In this document: positions 35,501 to 43,262 of the stretch, one piece after another
Layout: each line of letters starts with the position of its first letter
How positions within the stretch are numbered: position 1 is the first letter of the stretch
Source of the DNA: G965212025 sp965215765
GTDB taxonomy: Bacteria > Pseudomonadota > Gammaproteobacteria > Poriferisulfidales > Oxydemutatoraceae
Direction of reading: 5' to 3'
NCBI GenBank assembly: GCA_965215765.1
Contig: OZ244118.1
Span: forward strand, 558,001-622,000
DNA length: 64,000 bases
The notes under the pieces: model-generated
Told to the model about the DNA's origin: nothing
Databases searched by the model: none
Seen by the model: the letters and a program-made list of their open reading frames with translations, nothing else
Position numbers and translations under genes: made by a program

Positions 35501-36025
35501 TCCTGCCAGGGTGCCCACGTAGCTTCTGCCAGTGGTTTGTGAATCCACCAGAGTGACAAGTCGCAAATAGCTTCCTTCTTCAAGGCTGGAAAACATACCC
35601 ACGTTTCTTCCTTCAGGGAGGTTGATGAACAGGTTTCTGATTGCGTACCTGTCTCCGTTGAAAGAACCGAAAAAAGGGCCAATGGGGATAAAGCCATCCC
35701 CATCGTTCCATTCGCGGGTCTGCCCCGCATCAATGTTGTTTGTCAGTACGTAGTGTGCTCGCGGCCTTGAGCACATTGCCTGTAACTGGGTGAGCGTGGT
35801 GACTTTGTAAGGCTCGGTTGCGGTGCCTTTGCCCTCCCAAACTGATCGTTCAGAGACCAAAGCAGTACATTGGTTCTGTGATGAATCAGGATCACTCTGA
35901 AGGGAGGAACTGACCTGTGCATAAAGATTGCAAGACATGCCGAAGCAGAATGGCACTAGCACGGCGTAAAGCCGTGCTACTACCGCCCACCTATAGAAGG
36001 ATTCTTTATTATTATTATTATCCAT
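32552..36025 (-). CDS. Large exported GLUG-repeat protein
   Basis: From ATG 36025 the protein has about 1157 residues. It opens with a run of Asn coded by (AAT) repeats and a signal-like segment (AVVARLYAVLVPFCFG), probably cleaved near LYAQ. Roughly residues 150-460 hold a dozen GLUG-type repeats (patterns such as GGLVGRN, SYATGSVSG), a beta-solenoid seen in bacterial adhesins and peptidase-linked proteins. The rest is a series of beta-sandwich domains of about 100 residues. No autotransporter barrel, LPxTG or other anchor is visible. It is probably a surface or secreted binding protein; the partner is unknown. An ATG 25 codons upstream is possible but lacks a signal peptide lead. Confidence 0.75.
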   Translation of the reverse strand: MDNNNNKESFYRWAVVARLYAVLVPFCFGMSCNLYAQVSSSLQSDPDSSQNQCTALVSERSVWEGKGTATEPYKVTTLTQLQAMCSRPRAHYVLTNNIDAGQTREWNDGDGFIPIGPFFGSFNGDRYAIRNLFINLPEGRNVGMFSSLEEGSYLRLVTLVDSQTTGRSYVGTLAGHNKGIIENSTVRGGVLSGSFQAGSMVGQNDGVISDSHARTETRAHIKLYSYEIGGFVGYNTGTIRNSGSSGRVDGGTQAGGLAGKNEGHILDCYASGQVYSTSRAIGGLVGRNSEGGTITHSYAAGTVAGNGATGGLTGFNLGTISYSYATGSVSGTGDPTSGIGEPNSRMGGHTGNNYGVITHSYATGSVSGNSNLGGFAGSNSRHISNSYASGKVSGQKWIGGFVGTNYIAATVTYSYFASSSIRGTSWVGGFAGYNLGGIHNSYTAGKVAGDTKVNDFSGTNIGDINIGDIRGSFPRTLTQLKCPTESGKTCAGATTYSDWDADSWHFGSGRTLPLHSHTKLTKIPAAPTGLAANFASSTNLILVWQSSELSADFHELEISGLTRNVTSAYSTVPNEHLDWLRNEYGHGSMVSYSVRTHIGGIAGHPSNGYFRLPTPPEIPGIQIQAGVTEADITVSVSDDVNSKAKYLIRIFQEENPASISTRSLVLGDEIQTAEIKFSDLISNAYYKIILSDKEGDTLTEKSFVTGLSSNSKPRILAERKTELPVTSGEDSELRLVLSASAHTADSLTWQVSPNHTPQKGWVCFLLKEYKDICAASGVGTQVTVVYLPEGDIQENDGFSVEAIGNNGFSTITVLVKPSNLPTISGNKEQYLEIPAHQHQVSLQLYANTHYPEELDSLEWTAKRVAGTPEESMLNFLVNNQVATAKGPIAKVQFTRPEGSRSTGQFIVSAKDRLGGTTSIRLIVRQANSPPVISQISGSSVLDADSINIHLAPGLQTVLIHLVAQGGVGQNLKWELVNTYDDRMMVEFVGEDSKSSALASQSRSEMRVRCQILQGSPFNGNSFLVKASDANDPDKTDQVLVHMLSNVESPVLVQGRLLERTIPFSSQELTVSLNTTHTRAGLTWSLVNSSPTETSAKFAENHGSGLTKLKLTIPEAHSEATFNIRVAAGGQSHDLKLKVTRILTARLRLKLFLGGLVR

Positions 36026-36185
36026 GCTCCAACCTTTGGTGAAAGCGACATCAGGCATGAGTCCAATGTCGCAACGCATACCGTTTTCACAAATACGCAC
36101 TTGTTAGCAACACCGAGTAGATTATCTTTTGAACGGCGAATCAATAGTCCCTTTGTGGTATTTATGAGGTGCCACAATGCGCTTT

Positions 36186-37190
36186 CCGGGATGCAGGCTA
36201 CGTCTTAGTAGCCTGTGTGTTTGCCCCTGTTTGTTATCAGCTTTTCAGGTACGCAATGGTGAGCATGCTTGCTCTTGGGGTGCCCAGGTGTTCAGTTATT
36301 GGATGGTGATGAGATGCTCGGGTTCGATAACCTTTTCGGGATTCTCCACCAGATTTGCCAACTCATGTTTGGGCGCAGGGAAAATTTCACGCCGTGCGCG
36401 TTCGTTTGTATCCACTGCACTCCATTTTTGAGATGTAGCCTACGTCATAGCCGTATGTTTGCCCCTGTTTGTTATCAGCTTTTCAGGTACGCAATGGTGA
36501 GCATGCTTGCTCTTGGGGTGCCCAGGTGTTCAGTTATTGGATGGTGATGAGATGCTCGGGTTCGATAACCTTTTCGGGATTCTCCACCAGATTTGCCAAC
36601 TCATGTTTGGGCGCAGGGAAAATTTCACGCCGTGCGCGTTCGTTTGTATCCACTGCACTCCATTTTTGAGATGTAGCTTACGTCATAGCTGAATGTTCGC
36701 CCCTGTTTGTTATCAGCTTTTCAGGTACGCAATGGCGAGCATGTTTGCTTTCGGGGCGTTCAAGTATTCAGCTATTAGGTGGTGATGAGATGCTTGATTT
36801 CGATTAACTCTTTCGGGATTCTCCACCAGATTTGCCAACTCATTTTTGGGTGCAGGGAAAATTTCACACCGTGCGCGTTCGTTTGTTTCCATTGCGCTCC
36901 ATTTTTGAGATGCAGCTTACGTCATAGCTGTATGTTCGCCCCTGTTTGTTATCAGCTTTTCAGGTACGCAATGGCGAGCATGCTTGCTTTCGGGGCACCC
37001 AAGTGTTCAGTTATTGGGTGGTGGAGATGCTCGGTTTCTATTAACCCTTTCGGGATTGTCCGCCAGATTTGCCAACTCATTTTTGGGCGCAGGGAAAATT
37101 TCACGCCGTGCGCGTTCGTTTGTTTCCATTGCGCTCCCTTTTCCCGCCACTCGTGCACATCCAGTCCAACAATGATTTTTTTTGAGATGT
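36186..37190 (-). repeat. 238-bp tandem repeats of a nuclease gene's 3' end
   Basis: Copies repeat with anchors ACGCAATGG at 36251, 36489, 36727 and 36966 (238-239 bases apart); the anchor in the nuclease gene itself is at 37242, the longer spacing there being due to 37 bases deleted from the copies. Decoded on the minus strand the units give pieces such as YDVSYIS, WKQTNAHGVKFS and ITEHLGAPKASML, broken by stops. Left copies are diverged from right ones, so the array grew in steps. Frames on the plus strand (many Cys) are shadows. Confidence 0.9.
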
Positions 37191-37599
37191 AGCTTACGTC
37201 ATAGCTGAATGTTCGTCCCTGTTCGTTATCAGCTTTTACGCACGCAATGGCGAGCATGCTTGCTTTCGGGGCGTTCAAATATTCAGTTATTGAGGGCATG
37301 TTTTCTTCAAATCGTCCGAGGCGATGGCCGGAAAGAATTAATCCCGGATTGAGCTTGCCTGACCATTCTCCCGATTTAATCTGCACCTTATGTGAGCAGT
37401 CGTTGACTTGCACGACAATGTCGGCTTGGTCGTCGTGACCTGCCCCTTTCCATTTGGACTGGTGCTGCGCCTGGGTGTCAGACTTTATTGCTCTGTCTAC
37501 CAACTCCTCTAGTTCCCAACCAGAGCAACGCTTGCCTCTGAACAGGTCGTGATATTTTCACAGGTCTGTTTTGAGCTGCTGCAACATACGCGGGGTCAA
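36952..37599 (-). pseudogene. Type II restriction endonuclease, interrupted by a stop codon and altered at its 3' end
   Basis: The frame starts at TTG 37599 or ATG 37587, touching the methyltransferase stop, and carries TGA at 37560-37558 after LKTDL; the rest (KYHDLFRGKRCSGWELEEL and onward) stays open to 36952. The core DDQADIVVQV followed by KVQIKSG looks like a PD-(D/E)xK site with QxK. The C-terminus runs into the first 238-base repeat copy, adding ITEHLGAPKASMLAIAYLKS, so the native end has been lost. A restart at TTG 37503 would give 183 residues but lacks a ribosome site. I cannot name the specificity. The gene is in the order methylase-nuclease. Confidence 0.7.
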
Positions 37600-39245
37600 G
37601 CGGTACATTGCTTTATCCAGCTACGCCCGAATTCGGCACATTCGGGGTTTATCTCTATGCCGAGATATGGCACGCCGAGCGATTGGGCGGCCACGCACTC
37701 CGAACCAGACCCGGCGAATGGAACCAGTACGCGCCCTGCGTTTCCATTGATGCGCGACCGTATCAATCGCTTGGTCAATGCCATCGGTTTTTGTGTCGGA
37801 TGCTTCAGGATGTCGTGATCCCGATGGTCTTTCAGCTGACTCGGCGGCATCACATTCCCGCCACAATCGCGGCAAGCGAACCACCGTTCGGCGCGCCCGG
37901 CATCCCCAGCCAGCGCCGGCACCTTGATAACATCACGAGGTAGCGCACCTCCATTGTCTTTGTAGAGCGTTTTCTTACCATTGCTGTATCGCCCTTGTGT
38001 CCCCTTGCGTTCCTTGCCTGCGCACCGCAGAAAGTGGTCGGTATAGGCGATGCGAATTTGATTGATTTCGAGGTTGGGGCGCGGCGTGCCCGGCTTCCAC
38101 AGACACAGAATTGACTCGTGCGAGCGCTGCCAGAATTTCGAAGACGGCACAGCCTTGTTGGTGTAATGCCAAGCTAGCCAGCGTTGCTCGTTGATGGGGT
38201 AATTCACCGCGATGTGCGCCAACACTTCGGGGAATCCATAGACATATACGACGCCGTTAACCGCCAGTACGCGAAAGCACCGCGCCAGCCAGTCACGCGA
38301 CCACGCGACATATTCACCGATGGGCATGCTGTCTCGGTTATTGCCGAAATCCTTGCCGATGTTATAGGGCGGGTCGGCGATGACAACGTCAAATTTCAAT
38401 TCAATACTCTGACGCCTCAAGACTTTGACGACATCGCCCGTGATTATTTGCGACTCAAACGTCGGCTTTGCACAGAATGCGGCTATCGTGCCCAGATTTG
38501 CCGTGTCCCACTTTTGCTCCGTTACTGCCCAACTGTTGCCCCCACCGCCACACTTCTGTGCGCTGTGTCGGGTGGCGGCGTACTTGCATGACTTCGCCAA
38601 TTCACGATAAGTGCCATGTTCATTGGTGTCGTATGGTGCGCCCGGCTGAACCGCTCCACGAATCTCGTGTTGAGGGGAAAACTGATTGGTGCCGGACACG
38701 GGTTGCGCCTTCGTGTTGCCCGCCCGCCCGCGCATGGCGGTGGCGACTTGCTTGCCGACTCGCTTGCCGACACCACTGCGGCTCGTGCGCAATTTTTCAG
38801 GCGCGTGTTTGTTGCTTTCCTCGTTGCTTGAGGTTTCGCCGATTTCTGCGATGTTTGGCAACATCAAGCCTTGAGCCTTGCACGCTTTCTTGATGCGCTG
38901 AAGCATGAAGCGCGCAGACTTTTGCGTCATCCCAGTCTCTTTGGATAACCGCAGGCTGTTGATGCCCTTGTATGCCACGCTGACTTGGTACATCGCGTAT
39001 AGCCATGTTCGTACAGGTATCGGACTTGCCTGCATGATGGTGTTGCTTTTATAACTGAACTGCTTGCGGCAGTCGCGGCAGTGATAATAGAATTGTCGTG
39101 ATTTGTGCTCGTAAGTATTCACGCTACCGCAGGCCACGCAGAAGCGGCTTTTCGGCCATCGAGCGGACGCAAAGAAAGTGATCGCTTTTTTCTCGGTGTT
39201 GAATTGCTCAAGAAACTCGGACAGGCCGACTGTTTTTTCTTCCAT
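37596..39245 (-). CDS. DNA methyltransferase fused to an inactive IS1595-type transposase
   Basis: Residues 20-125 match the IS1595 N-terminal part: a zinc ribbon (CVACGS...CRDC) and a helix-turn-helix (YKGINSLRLSKETGMTQKSA). Residues 130-250 match the IS1595/ISXO2 catalytic domain (NKHAPEKLRTSRSGVGKRVG, SGTNQFSPQHEIRGAV, YDTNEHGTYREL, RHSAQ), but the catalytic acids are gone: D to G in EIGET, D to N in TNEHG, and the GIES segment is missing. Residues 265-549 are a beta-class amino-methyltransferase with ADPPYNIG and FAGSGSECVAA. The transposase probably serves as a DNA-binding part (inference). ATG 39245 is used. The restriction partner downstream is broken. Confidence 0.88.
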   Translation of the reverse strand: MEEKTVGLSEFLEQFNTEKKAITFFASARWPKSRFCVACGSVNTYEHKSRQFYYHCRDCRKQFSYKSNTIMQASPIPVRTWLYAMYQVSVAYKGINSLRLSKETGMTQKSARFMLQRIKKACKAQGLMLPNIAEIGETSSNEESNKHAPEKLRTSRSGVGKRVGKQVATAMRGRAGNTKAQPVSGTNQFSPQHEIRGAVQPGAPYDTNEHGTYRELAKSCKYAATRHSAQKCGGGGNSWAVTEQKWDTANLGTIAAFCAKPTFESQIITGDVVKVLRRQSIELKFDVVIADPPYNIGKDFGNNRDSMPIGEYVAWSRDWLARCFRVLAVNGVVYVYGFPEVLAHIAVNYPINEQRWLAWHYTNKAVPSSKFWQRSHESILCLWKPGTPRPNLEINQIRIAYTDHFLRCAGKERKGTQGRYSNGKKTLYKDNGGALPRDVIKVPALAGDAGRAERWFACRDCGGNVMPPSQLKDHRDHDILKHPTQKPMALTKRLIRSRINGNAGRVLVPFAGSGSECVAAQSLGVPYLGIEINPECAEFGRSWIKQCTA

Positions 39246-39363
39246 GGTGTATGCTACGGCGATGAAGCCCAATAGTAGCAAGGAATAAACACAATGCCAA
39301 CAGTTTCTTGTTTATTTAGGTATATAACAAAACGGAGTTTCCCCGGGCTTTTTCCCCTGTTCG
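39246..39363. other. Intergenic stretch between divergent methylase and uvrD
   Basis: This short divergent region must hold promoters for both genes. An AT-rich segment with TATATAACA near 39320-39330 could be a -10 region for uvrD, but I see no clear -35 partner. Confidence 0.3.
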
Positions 39364-41598
39364 GTGGTGCCCGGTTCCGCGAAGCGGCTTCGGCTGTGTT
39401 CCCTCTGCCGCAGCGGTGTCCCCTTGCTTGATCTGCTGAATGACCAGCAGAAAAAGGCGGTCACGATTCCGTCTTCTCGATCGGCCATGGTTTTTGCCGG
39501 TGCCGGCAGTGGCAAAACGCATGTCTTGGCGCATCGCATTGCCTGGTTGTGTGAAAGCGAAAAATTCTCGCCCAGAGATTTGTTGGCGCTGACTTTTACG
39601 AACAAGGCTGCTCGCGAAATGCGCACCCGGGTTGAGCAAACTTTGGGACGTAGCGTTGGGGATCTCTGGATTGGAACTTTTCACGGGATCTGCCATCGTC
39701 TGCTCAAGCGGCATCGGGAAGACCTCGGTCTGGCGAGCCATTTTCTGATTCTGGACGCTTCGGATCAGCGACAGTTTTTGCGTCGGGTGATGGCGAACCT
39801 GGGCGTGGACACGCAGCAAGATTACGTTAAGGAAGTGCAGTACTTTATTAACGATTGCAAAGAACAGGGGTGGCGAGCGAAGTCAGTGCCGGAGCAACAT
39901 CTGGCGCGCCGACGGGAACATTTACGCATATACGCAGCCTACGAAAATGGCTGTCGCCAGTCCGACTTGGTCGATTTTGCAGAACTGCTCTTGCGCAGTT
40001 ATGAAATGTTTTCGGATTGTGAAGAGATCTTGCGCAGTTACCGTTCGCGTTTTCGTTGTCTGTTGGTAGACGAATTTCAAGATACGAACCAGATGCAGTA
40101 CAAGTGGCTGCGCAGGCTTGCCGGTGAAGAAGTGCCTTTATTTGTAGTGGGGGACGATGATCAGTCGATCTACGGCTGGCGAGGTGCCGATGCCGAAAAC
40201 TTCAACAAGTTCCGCCGCCACTTCAAGGATGTGTGCGTGCAGAAGCTGGAGCAGAACTACCGCTCCACGAAAACGATTTTGGATGCGGCGAATCATTTGA
40301 TTGAAAACAATCAGAACCGGAACGAGAAAAAGCTTTGGACTGACGGAGACAAAGGCGAGCCGGTGATGGTTTTTACTGCCCGTGACGAAGGAGAAGAAGC
40401 GGCTTTTGTGGCTTCGAAAGCCCAGGAATGGGTGGATTCGGGTCGGAAGTACGCCGAAGCTGCGGTGCTGTATCGCTCCAATGCGCAGTCTCGGGTGTTT
40501 GAATCGGAACTGCTCAAGCAAAAGATTCCGTATCGCATCTATGGCGGCTTGCGGTTTTTTGAGCGTTCTGTCATCAAGGATGCCCTCGCGTATCTGTGTT
40601 TGTTGTGTAATTTCGGCGGCGATCATTTTTTGGCGCGGATCATCAATACCCCGGCGCGTGGGATCGGGCTGCGCAAACTCAGTGATTTGCGTGCGGTCGC
40701 TGCAGAGCACGCTTGCAGTTACTGGAAGGCGCTGGAAATTTTGGCAACGCAAAGCGGTGAGCCGAAATACAAAGTGCTTAAAGGCTTCCGTCAGCTGATG
40801 ACGGATTTGCGTGATGCCATTCAAAACCAGCCGCTTGTTGAACAGGTCAAGCTGGTGATTGAGAAAAGCGGCTTGCTGGCGCATCACCGTGCTGATTTGT
40901 CCGAAACGGGAAGGTCGAACGTGGAGTATCTGCAGGAATTGGTCAATGCCGCGCGGCAAGCGGCATTCGATAATTCCGCCTCTGAGGACAACCTGTCCCC
41001 GCTGGAGAATTTCCTGGCACAGGCGACTTTGGAATCCAGCGGTGCCCATAATGAGGGGCATCAAGATTGTCTGAGTCTGATGACCTTGCATTCCGCCAAA
41101 GGCCTGGAGTTTCCTTTGGTGTTTCTGGTTGGGATGGAAGAAGAGCTGTTTCCGCACAGACGCGCGCTCAACGAGCAAGGTGGTCTTGAAGAAGAGCGTC
41201 GTCTTTGTTACGTGGGAATGACACGGGCAAAGGAAAGCTTGTTTATGAGCCACTGTGAAGAGCGTTATTTTTTTGGATCCAGAACCAAAAACCATCGCTC
41301 ACGCTTCATTGCGGAAGTTCCAGGGGAATGCATACGCGATCTTTGCCCTGAACGCCAGTATGCCCGGGGTTCGGTTGCGGGCAGTGGCAAATTCGAAGCA
41401 GGTGAAACTTTTCGCGTTGAGTTGCCATTGCGGCTTGGCATGATGGTTCGCCATGCCAAACTGGGAGACGGCCGGATCACCGATTTTTCAGGCCATGGTG
41501 AGACTTTGCGTGCTCTGGTGCGTTTTCGGACCGGCCCGAGCAAATGGGTGCTGTGGAGCTATGGCGGCCTGGAAATGCTGGAACATGGACTTGATTGA
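39364..41598 (+). CDS. uvrD: DNA helicase II (UvrD)
   Basis: UvrD unwinds DNA 3'-5' in nucleotide excision and mismatch repair. The 744-residue frame holds the superfamily 1 motifs: FAGAGSGKT, LTFTNKAAREM, GTFHGICHRL, VDEFQDTNQMQY, GDDDQSIYGWRGA, LEQNYRST, LMTLHSAKGLEFPLVF and YVGMTRAKESL. The C-terminal tail GDGRITDFSG matches the conserved end of UvrD. The start is uncertain: GTG 39364 gives extra residues, and the conserved LLDLLNDQQKKAV begins near TTG 39424. The last 14 codons (LWSYGGLEMLEHGLD) recur twice downstream as part of a 241-base repeat. Confidence 0.95.
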   Translation: MVPGSAKRLRLCSLCRSGVPLLDLLNDQQKKAVTIPSSRSAMVFAGAGSGKTHVLAHRIAWLCESEKFSPRDLLALTFTNKAAREMRTRVEQTLGRSVGDLWIGTFHGICHRLLKRHREDLGLASHFLILDASDQRQFLRRVMANLGVDTQQDYVKEVQYFINDCKEQGWRAKSVPEQHLARRREHLRIYAAYENGCRQSDLVDFAELLLRSYEMFSDCEEILRSYRSRFRCLLVDEFQDTNQMQYKWLRRLAGEEVPLFVVGDDDQSIYGWRGADAENFNKFRRHFKDVCVQKLEQNYRSTKTILDAANHLIENNQNRNEKKLWTDGDKGEPVMVFTARDEGEEAAFVASKAQEWVDSGRKYAEAAVLYRSNAQSRVFESELLKQKIPYRIYGGLRFFERSVIKDALAYLCLLCNFGGDHFLARIINTPARGIGLRKLSDLRAVAAEHACSYWKALEILATQSGEPKYKVLKGFRQLMTDLRDAIQNQPLVEQVKLVIEKSGLLAHHRADLSETGRSNVEYLQELVNAARQAAFDNSASEDNLSPLENFLAQATLESSGAHNEGHQDCLSLMTLHSAKGLEFPLVFLVGMEEELFPHRRALNEQGGLEEERRLCYVGMTRAKESLFMSHCEERYFFGSRTKNHRSRFIAEVPGECIRDLCPERQYARGSVAGSGKFEAGETFRVELPLRLGMMVRHAKLGDGRITDFSGHGETLRALVRFRTGPSKWVLWSYGGLEMLEHGLD

Positions 41599-42277
41599 GG
41601 CAGGAGAAAGTGAAAAGAAGAAAATTTTTAGCGACGCTGGGTAGTGGCACCTTGTTGGGATCTACGGCTGCCCAGCCACTGCATGCGGTATCAGAGAATC
41701 TGCGATCCCGGCCATGGGAGTGGCGCATGGTGACGACCTGGCTCAAAAATTTTCCCTTGCTGGGACCGGAGCAGAGGAACTGGCGAGGCAGATGTGGAGC
41801 TATGGCGGCCTGGAAATGCTGGAACATGGACTTGATTGAGGCAGGAGAAAGTGGAAAGAAGAAAATTTTTAGCGACGCTGGGTAGTGGCACCTTGTTGGG
41901 AGCTACGGCTACCCAGCCACTGCATGCAGCATCAGAGAATCTGCGATCCCGGTCATGGGAGTGGCGCATGGTGACGACCTGGCCCAAAAATTTCCCCGTG
42001 CTGGGAACCGGGGCAGAGGAACTGGCAAGGCAGATGTGGAGCTATGGTGGCCTGGAAATGCTGGAACAAGGACTTGATTGAGGCAGGAGGAAGTGAAAAG
42101 AAGAAAATTTTTAGCGACGCTGGGTAGTGGCACCTTGCTGGGTGCTACGGCTGCCCAGCCACTGCACGCGGCATCGGAGAATTTGCGATCTCGGTCATGG
42201 GAGTGGCGCATGGTGACGACCTGGCCCAAAAATTTTCCCGTGCTGGGAACCGGGGCAGAGGAATTAGCGAGGCAGAT
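41553..42277 (+). repeat. Three tandem copies of the uvrD/dctP junction (241-242 bp)
   Basis: Units 41553-41793, 41794-42035 and 42036-42277 each hold the uvrD end, the short gap and the first 64 or so codons of dctP. The joint is GCAGAT then GTGGAGC, with one base shared between the parents. Unit 1 lacks one A (GGGACCGG for GGGAACCGG), so its dctP start is frameshifted. The units are almost identical, so this is a recent event. Confidence 0.95.
41836..42081 (+). CDS. Truncated DctP start fused to the UvrD tail (81 aa)
   Basis: This complete small frame in unit 2 encodes the Tat-type signal of DctP (ERRKFLATLGSGTLLGAT), about 25 mature residues, then WSYGGLEMLEQGLD, the UvrD tail with its stop. 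If translated it would be an exported peptide of no obvious use. It shares its start context with the real dctP. Most likely it is a by-product of the duplication. A similar frame in unit 1 (41595-41885) is shifted and ends differently. Confidence 0.5.
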   Translation: MRQEKVERRKFLATLGSGTLLGATATQPLHAASENLRSRSWEWRMVTTWPKNFPVLGTGAEELARQMWSYGGLEMLEQGLD

Positions 42278-43202
42278 TACGAGCATGTCAGGCGGGCGTT
42301 TGCGGGTCAAAGTCTACGCGGCCAGAGAACTGGTGCCTGCTTTTGGTGTTTTTGACGCAGTCTCCGACGGAGTCGCACAAATGGGTCACGGTGCTGCCTA
42401 TTACTGGAAAGGAAAAAATCCCGCTTTCCAGTTCTTCTCGACTGTTCCTTTCGGCATGAATGCTCTGGAATCCAGCTCCTGGTTACTGGAAGGGGGCGGT
42501 CTTGATTTGTGGCGGGAAGCCTACCGTCCGTATGGCTTGATCCCGATGATGGCGGGCAATACCTCCATGCAGATGGCGGGCTGGTTTAATCGCAAAATTG
42601 AGACTCTTGGGGATTTCAAAGGTCTCAAGATGCGCATACCGGGTCTGGGTGGAGAAGTGTTGCGGCGCTTGGGTGGCACACCGGTGAACTTGCCCGGTGG
42701 CGAATTGCTGACAGCGATGCAAACCGGTGTCATAGATGCCACAGAGTGGGTCAATCCCTACAGCGACTTGGCTTTTGGTTTGCATAAAGTTGCCAAGTAT
42801 TACTACTACCCGGGCTGGCACGAGCCAGGAACCGTTCTGGAGTGCATGGTGAACGCCGAGGCGTTTGCAAAACTTCCGGAAGATCTTCAGGCGATCGTGA
42901 AAAACGCAGCTACGGCTGCGTGCCTGAATATGCTCAGCGAAAATGCCGCGCGTAACCGCGGTGCCTTACATTCTTTGGTGCATAAGTACAAAGTACACGT
43001 GCTGCGTTTGCCAGACCCGGTATTGGCGCAACTTGGAAAAGTTTCCCTTGAAGTGGTTGGTGCACTTGCCAAAGAGAGCGATTTCGCCAAGCGCGTTCAT
43101 GACTCCTACCAGAAATTTCAGAAGAGCGTATTGGCATGGCATGAAATTTCGGAGCGTGTCTATTACGAAATGGAAGCCTGGCGGGTGGAGAAGCTTCCCT
43201 GA
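42078..43202 (+). CDS. dctP: TRAP transporter substrate-binding protein DctP
   Basis: This 374-residue periplasmic protein binds the solute for the TRAP uptake system. The start has a twin-arginine signal (KRRKFLATLGSG, cleavage after PLHA), so it is probably exported folded. Then come WPKNFPVLGTGAEELARQI, the TRAP signature region GLKMRIPGLGGEVLRRLGG with the carboxylate-binding Arg, MQTGVIDATEWVNP and a YYYPGWHEPG segment typical of the mannitol/2-oxoacid-type subgroup. TTG 42078 overlaps the uvrD copy's stop and has AAGGA near it; GTG 42093 is an alternative but its AGGAGG is too close. The permeases dctQ and dctM face it on the other strand. Confidence 0.93.
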   Translation: MRQEEVKRRKFLATLGSGTLLGATAAQPLHAASENLRSRSWEWRMVTTWPKNFPVLGTGAEELARQITSMSGGRLRVKVYAARELVPAFGVFDAVSDGVAQMGHGAAYYWKGKNPAFQFFSTVPFGMNALESSSWLLEGGGLDLWREAYRPYGLIPMMAGNTSMQMAGWFNRKIETLGDFKGLKMRIPGLGGEVLRRLGGTPVNLPGGELLTAMQTGVIDATEWVNPYSDLAFGLHKVAKYYYYPGWHEPGTVLECMVNAEAFAKLPEDLQAIVKNAATAACLNMLSENAARNRGALHSLVHKYKVHVLRLPDPVLAQLGKVSLEVVGALAKESDFAKRVHDSYQKFQKSVLAWHEISERVYYEMEAWRVEKLP

Positions 43203-43218
43203 CGGGAGTCGCGAAACG

Positions 43219-43262
43219 TTTCTAAAAAAGGAGCCCGGGCAGCCATGTTGCCAGCCCGGGCC
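43219..43262 (-). terminator. Intrinsic terminator overlapping the dctM stop
   Basis: On the minus strand GGCCCGGGC and GCCCGGGCT form a strong stem around TGGCAACATGGCT, followed by CC and six T that run into the TAG stop of dctM. The stem is inside the last codons of dctM (WPGLATWLPGLLF). It ends transcription of thrB-dctQ-dctM facing dctP. Confidence 0.8.

Noticed and set aside
36186..37190. Cys-rich repeated proteins on the plus strand
   Set aside because: These frames are the complement of nuclease fragments, have no ribosome sites and follow the DNA repeat.
10424..37560. Possible use of TGA for tryptophan, suggested by TGA at a likely Trp site in DUF2513 a and in the second nuclease
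   Set aside because: Intact genes such as hsdR, hsdM, polA and glmM end in TGA, and their Trp codons are TGG. The two cases are more simply nonsense mutations.
37596..39245. A mobile IS1595 element at this place
   Set aside because: The transposase part is fused in frame to a methylase and lacks catalytic residues, and I see no flanking inverted repeats.
40138..41295. Long minus-strand frame of 385 codons inside uvrD
   Set aside because: It is antisense to conserved helicase motifs and has no start signal; a shadow of a GC-biased gene.
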